From Micropterus salmoides (Eukaryota; Chordata; Actinopteri; Centrarchiformes; Centrarchidae): a DNA stretch of 64,000 nucleotides. The position numbers were made by a program, and so were the translations under genes. Location of the stretch: the NCBI RefSeq assembly GCF_014851395.1, contig NW_024041484.1, positions 4,164,183 to 4,228,182 on the forward strand. Direction: 5' to 3'. Below are positions 1 to 14,300 of this stretch, piece after piece; positions within the stretch are counted from its first letter, which is position 1; each line of letters begins with the position of its first letter. The notes below the pieces were generated by a model. The model saw nothing but the letters and a program-made list of their open reading frames with translations, was not told where the DNA came from and did not search any database.

Positions 1-682
1 CCTTAGTTACACTGTAGACAAAATCATGCATGTTCATAAAAATTCTTTTACTCTTTAAAACTATTAAACTATTAGTTTTGGCTTATAGGCAAAATCAGAC
101 TGGATGCTAGGTAATAAATAACAGTAATATATCAAAGAAACGGGTAAATTATTATTGGTGGCTGAATTAACGACTATATGTGCGACCAAAACAATAAATT
201 CCCTGTGTGTGTGTCTTGGCTTAACGTAGTTTCTTTAACGAAATTGTGTAACTTTGAATAACTATTTTTAAACAGTTAGCAGGCCTACATGAAGCAGTTC
301 TGGAACTGCCAGAACTCGCTTATTAGGCTACCTACGGCCATGGGTGACATTACAGCGTATTAATGTGCCGGCTGAAATCTTCAATTTTAGATTTGAGACT
401 GCAAGTGACAGTTGCACGAGCAGGGCACGAGCCGGAGTTGATATGATTAGACGTCAACAAACAACAAAATCGACTGCCATTCGAGACATTATTGAGGCAG
501 CTGACATTTGCAGTGTAAGCTGTTGTGAAAACAGTTCTCACCGATATCACAAAGAAACGAACGGCGTGCTGCTGTCACCTCCATGTTTCCAAACACCTTG
601 TGCTGGACTACAGGCGAACCATAGGACTGTAAACATTAGCCAATGCAGCAAGTATCGGGAGACCTGCCAGAGACGCAGCAGA

Positions 683-703
683 GAATTGTGGGAGTCGTAG
701 TTC
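683..703 (-). promoter_or_regulatory. ZNF143/Staf-like ACTACNNNTCCCA motif
   Basis: Read on the minus strand this site gives AACTACGACTCCCACAATTC, close to the known ZNF143 (Staf) SBS-type motif of vertebrate promoters, whose core is ACTACAATTCCCA. The ACTAC and TCCCA blocks and their spacing match. It suggests a transcription start at the left edge of the window, probably of a neighbouring gene. This is a motif match only. Confidence 0.35.
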
Positions 704-1162
704 ACAGGTGTTACGTTTCCTGTGACTTTATTCTTGAGGTATTTCAGAGGTCTCCAGTTCAGACATGAAGAGACAACTCATTCCATTCATTCAACTATTC
801 CATAATGCATTTGTTGTAATAGCCAGACTTAAATATTTTATGTTTTATTAAAATAATTGAATGCCTCAATAAGATCCACTTCAAAAATCTTAGCTGTTTA
901 AATTTATAAAGCACAGGACATAAATCAGACTGCAACATCATTTTAATTTTTAAAACCTTTACTTTTTTGTAAGGCATGATTCTCAAACTGCAAATAAAAT
1001 GCTGCTTTGAATCCTAAATTCAATGCCCGACATACAGTTAAGTCTTAAACTTCATTATTTGAATATCACAAAACAACTGTTCTGAGGGCGCCTTCTTCTC
1101 TGTGGTGGTTTGGTTGTGGCTACAACAACAATGCATACAATTGGTACTAAATAACCAGTATT

Positions 1163-1168
1163 TTTATT
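1163..1168 (-). terminator. candidate gdi2 polyadenylation signal
   Basis: TTTATT on the plus strand is AATAAA on the minus strand, about 1.1 kb past the gdi2 stop codon. A long 3' UTR is plausible, but other A/T-rich signals lie nearby (for example around 845), so the cleavage site is not decided from sequence. Confidence 0.25.
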
Positions 1169-2305
1169 AAAAGTCAGTTCAGGGTTGATTAATCTTCGGC
1201 CTCAGTAAAAAGCTGCTGTCAGAAGCAGACATGTGTTGCACACTTTCACCAGTCACTGCTCACTCCAAGCAAAGTCAGAAATGTAATAGAACAGATGACA
1301 ATAGAACAAAAAACACGCTTGGTTTTTGACAGTTGTTTTTACTTTGCAGTACAGAAATCATTTGAGTCCAAGATGTTTTTTTAAAGTTGTTTAAAACAGA
1401 AGATATCACAGGGCTCTCATCAATTCAGCACTGCCTCAGTACACATTTGGTCCTTCTTAAGCAATTACAGTCAACCACACTTCCCATTAATCTGCTGTCA
1501 GTGCTCGGGGTCGTCCATCACTTTGCATAATACAGGAACTAATATATCTCCTCTGATGCGTTATAGTAACTCAAACTGTTGAAAACAGGTTCAGGTGGTT
1601 TATGCTGGACTACAGTCGCCCTTGTGGCTTGGCTTACAGTATGTGTCTGGCTGTACTGGAGATTAGACAAGAAAGGGGTTAAAAAGACACAAACATTTAA
1701 AGCCCACACCCATTAACCACTTTAATTTCACAAAACCTGACGACACAAGCTGACGGCTGAGGTGCCACCTCACACCGCTGCAGGAAACACTCAGCTACTC
1801 GCATGATTTTATGAAGACCTACAAAGCCAAGCCACTTCTCTCTCACCCTGACATGAAAAAATACTTGCAGAGACAAAATAGCGGATGTGTAGATATTATA
1901 TATCTTCCAAATGCCTTTTAAACAATGACAGGAAAAAACTGACCCCCCCCCCACTCTGTAAGATATTACTGATTATGACATAGATTTGGCATCTTTGGAC
2001 TATGCATCACCTTAACATGATGAAGCAGAAGAATGTAGGGTATTACTGTATATTAGGCATAACCAGTGTTTAGTGCAACATCCATAAAAGCAAAGCATAG
2101 CTCCCTCCCTGAACCCTATCCAACAATACTATATCATATCTCTCTATATGTCATGAACTTCCTCAATGGGCAAACCATATACTTAGATAATCAACCAGCC
2201 CATTGGTGTGTACATTTTTGTGTAGGTTTTCTATTTTTTTGTAAGATTTCAGTTGTCGGCAGCGTTGTCTTTGATAACCAGGAGTGTTGCAGACACACTT
2301 CGCCT

Positions 2306-5300
2306 CTACTCAGCGGCGTCACCGAAGATGTCCTGCTTCTTGCGCTCCATCTCGGCAAAGTCAAAGTCTGAGCCCGTCATCCTCCGGTAGATGTCTTTGA
2401 TGTCGTCGCAGGTGGTCTCAAAGTGAGTTGTGGCGTCATATGAACGGGAGATGAAAATCTAGAGGGGAGAAAACAAGGTCAAAAAGCGGTCCAAGAAGCA
2501 TTCTGTCTGTGCTAGATGGATACAGTCTTCGGCCAAAGATGAGGCCATTAGCCAACAGAAGATAGAAAGATAAACTAAAATACAAAAAATGTGTTATTCT
2601 CTATTGAATAGCAACAGATGGAAGGAAACAGACTAAAAAGGCTTCCTTTGCAGGACGGACATTCTGCTGACATAACTCTGCCCTCACATGATGGCAGCAA
2701 AAAGTCACAGTAGTGCAAAGACAGCAAGTTAATACATAACAGCAACATGCTGAGGCACATTATCCGTTACATCAACACTACGTTCAGACTACAGGGGAAA
2801 GTGGCTCACATCGGACTGTTTTGCTCATGTATACCCACATTAGGATACAAAATCTTTGTTTTCATTCATTCATTGTGCAGCGTGGTCTGGCACATTGCTA
2901 TGCAACAGTGTACTCTTGCTTGGTTTTTGTATTCTGAAATGCTGCTTTGGTATTCTGGTGGTGAAATGGGGAACTACATGAAACAAAGGTCCCTGTCCAA
3001 AGTGAATTTGTGAAGTTGTATTATTCTAACCATTATATTTAAAAATTAGGGATACACCAAAACGAAAATTGTTGGCCGAAGCTGAAGCCGAATATAATGA
3101 AAAATCTGCCGAACACCGAACAAGTACATTCACATTTTTTACATTTATTTTGCTTTTTTTACCACTGCATAAATTAAATAGTCAAAATGTGCTTTCCCAC
3201 AGGATTTGGAGAGACTATAGTGGGTGGGTCCGAGGCCTGAGAGGGTCCGGTAAAGTAAATTACATGTGTCCATTTACTATTAATGGACACATGCAATATG
3301 TTTAATACTTTCTGAGAATATAATCCAATTAATATTTTTTTCATCCTGTATAGACACCTTATTTTGAAAATCAGATGTTGTCACATGTGTATCCTCGTGC
3401 TAAATTCATCATGTCTGACCCAATTTGATAAATATGTTGTATGAGGTTCTTGTATCGCATTACATGAACAGTTAGCTTAATCGTCTTCTCACAAACAAGT
3501 GACAAACACTCAAAAGCGGTTCAGACCGTTTGTTGCCTTTTCTAAGACGTGCTAGGAGACAGTTCAGCAGAACAGTGTCTCCAGACAGCGTTTTAGCATT
3601 TTTCTCGGACACTTTAAAATGCTCCCACACTGCCCACATGTCAACGTAACTGTTCGGTAAAATTTAATCAGTCTTTTGACGTATTAGGCCGAACACAGAA
3701 AGTGCTATTTTAGCCATTTTCGGCTGATTAATTTCAGTGCCTATACATTCGGTGCATCCCTTTTTAAAATGACATTGTATTTAGCTAGTGTTTAGTTTCA
3801 CAGACTGACGGAACATGCTGCTCGGCTTTGAATGCTCCACAGATCCAGAAATTAAAACATTGATGTGATGTGTTTAAAAGTATAACAGAGATTCTATTAT
3901 TTATGATCCATTAGTGTACAGGGCCAGAAAATTACATTTGCAGGCACTTCTGCACAGACAGACTTCCCACTTTGTATCATTTTGATAAGAAAATAAAGGG
4001 GCAGCAAAGAATGTATAATCTTTCTGGCATTTCTTTCAGTAACAAACAAGCGGGAAGCTTCCGGTCTGAGACGTGAATCCAACGCGGAAGTCCTTTAAAC
4101 CTGCATTCTATTGAACGGCCAGCAGGGGCGACTCTTCTGGTTGTAAAAAGAAGTCCAGTTCCATTAGAAATAATGGTAAAATGACCCTACTTCTCAGCTG
4201 ATTTATACCTCAGTAAACACTTTCCTAATTGAGTTTATGGTCTCAATCTCTAGTTTCAAGTCTTCTTCAATACAACACGATGTTCATTTAGTAAATTATG
4301 GTCCTATTTAGAGGAAAACAGACCATAAAGCAGAGTATGCTTCAGGTCGGGATCATCCGTTATTGACAAGTCGTCCATGGCAACCTGTAAATCAGGCTAG
4401 AGTGACTCGTACCCACGGCACCGTTGCATTAGGAGTTGGCTTTCACTTTCTCTGGTGAGAACATTTAGTTTTAATACAAGCCCTGTTAAAATGACAAGGG
4501 AGGTCTAAAACATACAGTAAACATACAGTAAACAGCGCTATGGTTCTTTATATTTAAGGTATCGTACCTGGCTGTCAGTGCCCATGTCAGTGGGTGCATA
4601 CTGGTCACTATAGCTGACAAACTTCTGCTCGATGGGCTCCAGCAGGTCCAGAGCCGGCTTGACTTCTTTCTCAGGGTCGTTAGTCTCCACTGTGGTGCTG
4701 GCGATGGCGATATATTTACCCTGTGCTGCCACATTGTGGGCAGAGGAGATCATACAAACGTAGATGTCTGGAAACAAAAACTAAAGTTAATGCCCGGTGG
4801 TTTTCCTGTAGATAGGTTAAAATATCTTTATGTAATGTTATCTGACTGATTGGTCAGCTGTTTTTCATAGCTCTCTCTAAGTCTGTTAAAACTAGAGGTG
4901 TCACACAGGATTGCACACATTTACCACCACTTCTGTAGGTTCAATTTGTATAGTGGAAACAAAAAAAAGCAACATGATGCAGAGATTTGCTTCTTTTGGA
5001 CATTCTAACAAAAATATTACTGACGTAAAAAGATACTTTATTTTCAATATTACTGATATAATTAGACATCAGTCCCTTTTATATTCCTCATCCCTATATT
5101 CCAAACCTCATGTAGCTTTTTCCTTACATTTGTATTTGATTTAAGATAAAGAAATAAAATACTACTGTCTTAGTCATCTGCTCATTTCCTTTGCGTACTC
5201 ACCATGCTTCCTGTTGACTTGATTCTGGGGGATGATGATCTGGCAAGAGTTGACGTTGCCAGTGTTTGCGATAGGGTGACTCATGATGCAGATGACTCTG

Positions 5301-8300
5301 ATCACTGACCCACTTTGGTGGCACGATCCATAGCGTAGCTGGGGTCGCAGATCAGCTGCTTGCACCTGGCAATCTGTGGTGGGCAAACAGAGCCAAAGGT
5401 CAGAGATTATGGGATAGGTTTAATTCCTGAAGAAGTGAAATATAATAATGGGCGACAGTGCCACTGTCTTATCCATTGCGCCATCACCCCCCATCCGACT
5501 GCTCTTTTCTAAGCGACGTATTTATGTGACGGCAAATTTTACTGCCGTGATAAAACTATAATGTTCTGAAGATGGACTACATGCGCATCTTTGACACTGC
5601 GCCCCATGTTGTTGTAATGCGGACAAGTCTAAATGTGGACAACATGGTGGAATATATTACTTAATAACCAAGATAGCAAAAAGGCAGCCTACCAGTCACT
5701 AAATAATGGACAGGGTTGTCACATTGAGAATGTTTGCTCACACTCACCCTCCTGCCCACCCATAGGCCTATTTATCAATATGAATCCCAAATGTATGTAG
5801 GCTAAACAGACAGACGGAGCAAGAGGAGATGCTGAGAGAATATATGCGTTGCGTGGAGCTCTGTCATCAAATACAATTTTACCCATTTTAAATAGTAACA
5901 AAATCTATCGAAAATCAGCGTTGATAATGTGGCAGGCCGCCACAAATAAATCAGTGTGTGGGAAACGCCTACTGTAGAGGGTACCCAGCCTGATCTTTGC
6001 CTTTATTAAGGCGAGGGTGTCAGCATCTGTGAGTGAAGTAAAATGAATTTGCTGCAGCGACACGACAAACCTGGAGAAGCCCTTGACTGCGCATGGAATA
6101 AACTTAAGAGCAGAAAGTTGCTCCGTCTTTGCTGCAACAAGACAGAGCCGGTGCAGTCATCGTCAGCTGCTTCAACATGCCCACCGTACGAGCAGTGTTG
6201 GGCAGTAGCGTCGCTACAAGTAGCACCGTTACTAGTTTAACTACATTTCTCAGTAGCTTGGTGGCAGCGTCGATACCCAGCCCTAGTTGGTGATTTATTT
6301 TCTTTTATTGTGGAAAACACTTAATGGCTTATTTTAATAACCCAAAACATAAAACAGTGTTGAAACATTAGATTACAAAAAAGCCAAAAGAAAACAAACC
6401 AAAAGAAAGAAGGTAATTGTGAGTCTTATTAAAGTATCATAATGTGCGTCTGTAGTGCAAGGATCTTGCTAAATATAGTTGATGGATTTTATTGTTTGAA
6501 TACGTGCGCTGCTTTAAATGTTGCCGCCGCAAGGAATTGTTGGACAGCATTCTCTCCTTTCCTTTCATAAAGGATGGTCCGGTGTACCCTCTGCTAAAGG
6601 AGATATGAAAGGAATCATAGAGGCATCTTTCCTTAGCTTTTACAGAATTCGAACAGCTCTTATCATGGCTGCCACTGAAATACTTCCAGTTCACTTCACT
6701 CAGTTAGGAACCTTCCTAAGTAAAAAGGACTTTTCGAACACAGCCTATGACTTGTACCCACTGCAGCCAGCGCTTTTGAAAAAGCTTATTAGGAGTCAGC
6801 TGTTCATTTTCTCTGGTGAGTACCATTTGTTTAAAACCTTTTTTTAGCTAGCCAAAATTAGTATCCCAGTTAAAATCACGGTTAACGAGAATTACAGATG
6901 CACCTTGCTAACCAAGCTAGCTAGCTCCACAGTTTCGTCCAAATATGGTCACGTCCGGTTTATTATTGCCGAACTCGAGGCTTCAGAACGGTATTTAACA
7001 AACCAACGGGTGGTATCACAGTGACTATTGTCCACTTCTTTTTTACAGTCTATGGTTAGTAAAATAGTTTGTTTTAAACATCACACTAATTATGGAGCTC
7101 TTATAGTAGCAGTTCATGTTGTTTTGTTCTGTTTAGGAGTTAAGTTACAGACATGTAATTTGTTTTAAATTTTGATTGTTTTTTTGTTTAGGGAACTTTG
7201 GGTTTAATATTATATCACATTTGTTTGTTGTTTTGGCCAATGCTCCTCTCTGATGCTTATAAGAAACGGCTGTGCCTACACACAAACATCACAATGTCTC
7301 AATGAGCTTTACAGGCCGCTCAAACAACAGACTTTGAACCAACACATCTGATAACAAAATGCTCACCTCTCCTTCAGACTTGACTCCCACCACCTTCCCA
7401 TTCTCCACCACGATCTCATCTATGGGCTTGTTCAACATATACGTCCCACCATAGATGGCACTCAGTCTGGAATGGGAAAAAAATATTATCAAAGGATGTG
7501 AGAAGGATGAATGAATGGTAGTGAGCTACATGAAACAACAATTTTAATAATGTGACAAGATTATGTTAAACACTGAATCCTTAACATGGCTACTGATATA
7601 GATCTCCACTATTCTGTTACTATGGACTCCATTCAAAAGCAGTGTATTTATATATCATCTGTATAAAACAACCTGACTTTCCACTTTAAGGGGAAACAGT
7701 TCTTTTTCGATGTTCGTTCAGCACTTCTACTCACAAGGTTCATTTCCCAGGTACAGACCTTCATCACAGTGGACAGTTTGACAGATTCTAGCAGGGAAAG
7801 CACAGGTGTAACTAATAACAATGACTTAAATTCGCTAGTACGCCATATCAGTGAGCCAGTATGCACAAGACAAGGGCCATGAAATAGGAAGACATCACAG
7901 AAGACTTTATGACATGTGACAGTAGGAAAAGCACAAGAATATGTAATAGCTGCTTTAGTTTCAGGGTTCGTGTATTATGTGTGCTGGCTCACTTTCACTG
8001 GGACACTTGAATAGAACATAGCATGTTAATGTTATTAGTAACACATGTGCTTTTTCTGCTATGACTAATTGGGATCCTACATATTGGTCAAACACAGAAC
8101 CTGTGGCTGCTATAACTTGTGTACAGTTTTATTCACAAAATAAGGATTTTTTTGCTAGTATCAACATTATGATAAGGAGCAGCCAATTTCTATACTGTTT
8201 ATCAACATGAAAAAACACATAATGCAGAGGAAACACAAACAGGGCCCTTTGGCTCCTAGTTTAGTTCCTTTGCATCCACAGTTACTGGAAGATTGTGGTG

Positions 8301-11300
8301 TATTAAAGAAGAGTGCCCTACCTGGCAAACCCTTGGGGCAGTTCTCCCAGGCCGTACAGTGGGTAGAGGTATGGGCTCTTGCCATATCTTGCCAGAGACT
8401 CACTGTAAAGCTTTATCCTGTTTATGGTTTCAATGCAAGGTTGATCCAGGTAACTGAGTGGAGAGAGATGAAAAGCATGAAAAACTCAACCAACTGTACA
8501 ATTTAACAAGGCTGGGTGACATGGTATCACAATCCTGGGCAAGCCATCATTAAAACAAAATTTATCAAACAACTAGAAAGACCACTGACTCATCTGTGCG
8601 GTAGAGGGCGAGGGAGTGGCCGGTGAAGTCCATGACGTCCTGGCCCAGGTTAAATTTTTTGAAAATGTCCCTCATGGTCGTGTTTTGGGGGTCGACGCCT
8701 TCCATGGTTTTGGGGTCGTTCTCGTCAAAGTTGGAGACAAAGATGAGGAAGTTTCTGAAGCGCCTTTTCTCAAACAACCCCATCAGACCTTTAGGAGACC
8801 AAGAGTTTAGACTTGGATTGTACCATGTCATAAGCAATGTAGAGTAAGTGGCAGGCAAGCTTTACAACATTAATGTCACACAACCAGAAGATGAGAGTGT
8901 TAAAGTTTAGAGCCAAACATCACTAATAACTAAAATCAAGGGCTGAAGAGAAAGGCAACATTTTTTTTTCTCATTTGCATAAAATAAATCAATAAAATTT
9001 TAATTGTTTTAATCTGTCCACACATTCTTTTTATAATCCCTGTTTCACCCTGTGCATCCTCCAATAACTTACCAGATGCCAGAGCCTCAGTCTCAGTAGA
9101 GGGGACTTTATGGATTTTGCTCGCTTTATACACAAAGCTGCCCTCAATCACTTTGAAATCCAGGTAGCGAGTCACTTGTGTGATCAGCAGCATGCGGACA
9201 AGCTGACCTGAGAGAAGGAGATGCAAAAAAAAAACACAAAATGAGGCAACTATTTCATTTATCAAAACAATTTTGTTAGTATAATACACACAGGTCTGAA
9301 ACACATACATATGCACAAACAGCAACAAGATGAAGAGTCAGAGTGAGGGGGCTGCCACTCAGTGCAGGAGCCCCTCAGGAGGTGAACTGGCACCTCTCCA
9401 GCTACCAGTCCACACTCCGTAACTCTGGAGTTACGAGCTGGACTTGAACCGGCCACATTCCGGTTCCCAGCCTAATCCTTACAGACTGAGCTACTGCCCC
9501 CCTTGTGTGGCTCAGCAATGGTGATAAATTATCCCAAAGTTCCGCGAGGTGGGGACAACTCGCCACAACTCCAGTGAAGCTGGGGCCCCGTCTCTGTAAA
9601 ATCAGACGTTGAGCAACCCTATATCGCCAAAATGCCATAATCCCACTGTGAGATTGACAGTCAAATCAGGCTCCGCCCATCAAAGCATTAAATTTTCGAC
9701 TATTCGGATCTATCTTCAGCCCTAATGTCTACAGATAAATGTCAAAAGCTGTGAAATGAAGACACAAAAGGCCATATGAACAATCGTATCTATAAGGATT
9801 CTGAGGTCATATAAACAGGGTTTTAGGGGGTGATGCGCAAAACATGCTGTGCCATTAATGTCTAATCACTGTGGAGAGCATCAGAACGAACCAAATTACT
9901 TTCCCCAAATCTAAAGGTTGTAGTTCCTCCAGTAGGCTGGTCTTTGGGTGTTGGTTTATTATCTGCTCTAGCTTTTCCAGATATTTGCTCAGAGATATGG
10001 TTAAAAATAATGGCCCAATGTGATGTGAAATTACATATTTGTCATCAGAAAACATAACATTTTCTTGGGGGAGGACCCCCAAACCCCCTTGACCATGACC
10101 ACCACCAAAACATTAATCTAACGCTAAATCTAACATAAACTATGGGACAACACACAAAATGTAAGCTATTCTAATGTGCATCGTGTGCTCATGGACGCAA
10201 GAGCAATGCTGCTGAGACATGTTGTGTTGGGGTTTTATATTCAGAAAAAGATGCTTATATGCTTCACCTCCGCTGCTACAACTCCATCCTAGGGGAAACA
10301 CTGCGTAACACATGTAAGGATAACTTTTTGTTTATGTTATGTGCTTTGGAAAAGAAGAAAAAAACTGAATATCAGAGTTTTAAAATCATCCTATTTCAAA
10401 ATCGGTATGTGTCTTAAAAATCCCATATTGGTCAGTCTCTAGTTCCTGCGGCTACTTAAGATATTTCAAATATTAAACATTGTTTGAACCATGACACTCT
10501 TTTGTTGGAAGGCAAAATGTTCAACATACAGCCCTACTAACAAGTTGAAGCTAACAGCTCTGCTGGGAAACTGTCAGAGGTTAAAGTCACAAGCTAAAGC
10601 AGCACATGATATACGGGAGAGTGATCGATGTATACCATTGGCCATAAGGAATTTAGGGATGAGGTCCACATTCCAATCTCGGCCTTTTCCCATCGACTCA
10701 GGAGGTTTGCCAGGAAGGTTGAAGCGCTTGTAGAGCTGTAGGGAGACACAGAACCAGACTTGACATCAGTAACTAGCTGTGCGTAACTTTGTGAAGAAGA
10801 CATCACTGATATGTTTGGTTAAGACAGGTAGAACACGTGGGCACTGAAGAACCCTGTCTGTACAACCAGCTTTTTACCAGTTCCAGCTGTTCATTTCCTT
10901 ATTAGAGCTTTACCTGTTCCCATATATCAGCCTTAAGATACAAAGTAAATATTTAGATGTTTGTCACAAAGTCGTGCCAGCAGGGTCAAACATCAACTCA
11001 CATCTTCAAGAGGCGTGATGGAGGCACTCTCGGCTCCGTAGTAGGAGTTGCGGTCCATGTGCAGAACCTTCTTCCCCTTCACGGACATGATGCCTGATAA
11101 AATGCATTCCTGCGGGGAGAAAACAAAACAGAAGAGGAATCAGATCAAGATCAACAGGATGCTGTGAAATTCCACAGACAAGGAAAGCCTCGTTTCATCA
11201 TGATTTCCTAAATATGGCCTACCTTCCACTCAGCTTTTATCAACAACTAAATGAGGGAAATGCTCTCAACAGTGTGTGTTTTGTTCCCATGACAATATAT

Positions 11301-14300
11301 TAAACCCATCCGTCACACCACCCCCGTTTATTTAACAGGAGGAATCACTCTGTGTTGCCACCATTTTTCATAGAAACAGACGAATGCGGTCTCTGTCTGG
11401 CATGGCTGAGGCTTTTCATCCTCTGATCTGCGGGGATAAAAGGTTTTGGCTGCATGCCTGTCCAGTTGGACCAGCAAGCAGGAACAAATAGTGGAGACTG
11501 TAGGATTAACAGATGGACAATTTAGGGAATACCTATATTGAGTAGTACATGATCAGTTGTTGTTTTCATTGACTGCATTGTTGGGGTATTTACCCCCACA
11601 AGGAAATACAGGGAAACTGCTACATTTGATGACAACATTTCTTGATTTTTGTACCGCGACCCATCTTAGGTGTTGTAGTAAGCAACATCTAATTAAGACA
11701 ACAACTTAAGCCACCATGGTTTAGCGAAATAGCCAGGTAAAATATATCGGAAAACCATCTTGTTAGAGGTTACACCCTGGAAACCAAAATATGTTTGTCA
11801 GAAGGGACATTTTCAGAATTACTCATGTTCTCCTCCCTTAAATGTAAATGGAAAATACAAATTAAATTATTCTTGTAGCAGCACAGTGAAACATAGTAAA
11901 CCAACAACTGGCTTACTGTTGCGTTGTTCTATAAGTAGGGGCGCCCTGGTAGCCTGATGGTTAAGGTGCATACCACATAACCACAATGTCTTTTGCTCAG
12001 TTCCAGTTCTCTCTACACTGTCTACTAGGGCTGCGCAATTAATGACCCATCACGATTTCTGCTTTCAACGATTATGAAAACAAGTTAATTGAATTAAAAC
12101 GATTGTGCCCATGCTGTTTTACAATGACACTCATTTTGTCTTGTGTTATAAATCCAGCGCACCATTTCCTTCACAGCTTTAAAAGCTCAATAAATGTCAA
12201 TCAATAAATTGTGTTAATGATCATTATTTCAATTATGAGCAAAATAATCGTGGTTATGATTTTTGCCATAATCGAGCAGCCATACTGTCTTCTGTCAAAT
12301 AAAGGCAAAATGCATCAAATATAAATCTACAGTAAAAGGTGACTTACACAGGGGAGATGATAAAAGTCCGTCAATACTGCTACACCAACAGAGTTATCCA
12401 TTAATAATTCTAATACAAATATTGGATTTACATGGGAACATCATGCTGGTTGAGTGGTTAAGATGCATACCAAAGAACCATAGCATCCTTGGTTCTGTTC
12501 CAGCAGGGGACCTTTATTGCACAGACTCTATACTATGAATTGTCAAATAAAGCAAACATTTTTTAAAAACTATTAATTTGATGTGATGTACCCTGGTTTG
12601 TGAGGTATTTAAATTTGATGAATTAGACAAAAACAGACGCTTCTCATTATGCTAGTCACACTGTCCACCACAAACGTTGGATTTATACTCGACACAAAGG
12701 ATTAATAAAGGCTCCACTGTACATAGCTATAATCGTAGGATCGGATTAGCACCACAGCAACGCTACACTGATGTGTCACATGAATGGGCCATTTGTGCTT
12801 CAAATACATTCAGTAACTGTTAACATTCTCTTCATCACTTTGTAATCTAGAGTGACAGATGGGTTCTGCATGTTTTTATATAACTTGATGTACAGCTATA
12901 TATCCTGCTAAAGTTTCCCTCATTTTATATGGCTTTAACTTAAACTATAACTACAATTACATTTACATTCTCAGTTCTGTGACGCTTATTCAGATATTCA
13001 CACTGTAATTAAAATATGAATTGATGTTTGACTAGTTCTTTTTTGAGTAAATATTAAAAATGGCTTTGGACACAAAAGCCTGAAGGGACAGTATAAGAAA
13101 CAATTTGCGACCACACACTGGTGTATCCACGAATTCAGTTCTGACACACCCATTACCAACATATTATCCAACATGCTTCTGTGGAGCCTGGAGGATGATT
13201 ACAGCTTTCACTGGGCTTGGTAATGATGGGGGAAAGTGTGCATGCATGTCAGAGCCAGGAATTCCCACAGGCCAAAGGCCTTAATACGATTAAAGCAGCG
13301 GGTCTGTAGATTCAAGCAAACGCTGTGTGCATCATGTGACTGTGTGGACTCCAAAACATGTTTTACTACTGAATGACAGCAAACACTCAGGCAGTGTCAC
13401 TTGTTTATCACATGACAAAACACAACCACGCATCATAACTTCACTGGGTGATGTCACCTACAGCCTTTGCACACAAAGACTGTATTTTCATATGCATTTT
13501 TGTTTTTGCACATTGAGTCCGATGCATTTTATTATTCTATTGCTTGCTAAAATTCACAATAGGAGACAAAATGGAGTCGTCAAGCAGTGAGGATGCTTTT
13601 GTGGACACCTCATCTGTCAGCAGCTCCTGACGCTGATGTCGCTCTCTATCTCATTTCCTCCCTCGCTTCTCTCCACTGGAGGAAGCTTTGTCAGCGCGGC
13701 TACCTGAAGAGGCTGAGCTGCCCTCCCTCTCTGCCTCCACACTGTCGCTCTCCCTCTCCGTCTGTGTGCTGTCCTCATCCCTTATTTCAGCCTCCTCCTA
13801 GTCATCATTCATATAAATATTACTATCTGACCTCTATTATCTGAGTTATAAAATGAAAATGTGCCTTTGATGAATGCAAAGACATGCAGAAAATCAAACC
13901 TGTGCTGCAAAAAATATATGTTTTCAGGGCTCCAGGTGAACCTTTTTCACAAGGAAGTGCTCCTAAATGTTTTCATTAAGGAGCACATGTACACAAAGAC
14001 ATTTAGGAGCACAGTGAAAAATGTTCCAAGTACCAGAGTTAATTAACTATCTATTTATAACATATTGGTACTGTGTGTGCACACCTTGTCCTTATGTGCA
14101 GTTATGATTACATGCACACTGTGCGCATAAATCACATAATTACGGTTCACATTTTTATGGGCATATGTGATTGAAATACTCGCACTGTAGAGCTCTCGTA
14201 TTAAAGATAATACAATCTTGACAGGATACAGTCAACATGCGGTCTCAATCAATGCTCTCATTTCCATATGCTTTATCCACATGGGGTTGTGACTTAAAAG

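Larger units (their letters stand above)
1..2305. other. 3' flank and probable 3' UTR of gdi2; no gene seen
   Basis: This stretch lies beyond the gdi2 stop codon. The part nearest 2305 should be gdi2 3' UTR. I see no exon with fish-protein similarity and no long conserved frame. The open frame at 344-700 has no recognisable domain. A promoter-like motif sits near 683-703, so the far left may hold the promoter of the next gene. Confidence 0.5.

Noticed and set aside
344..700. 118-codon open frame as a gene
   Set aside because: No domain, no start context or splice support; the composition looks random and it ends at a promoter-like motif.
9383..9502. Functional tRNA gene
   Set aside because: A and B boxes are present, but the acceptor and anticodon arms do not form a cloverleaf and a SINE tail follows.
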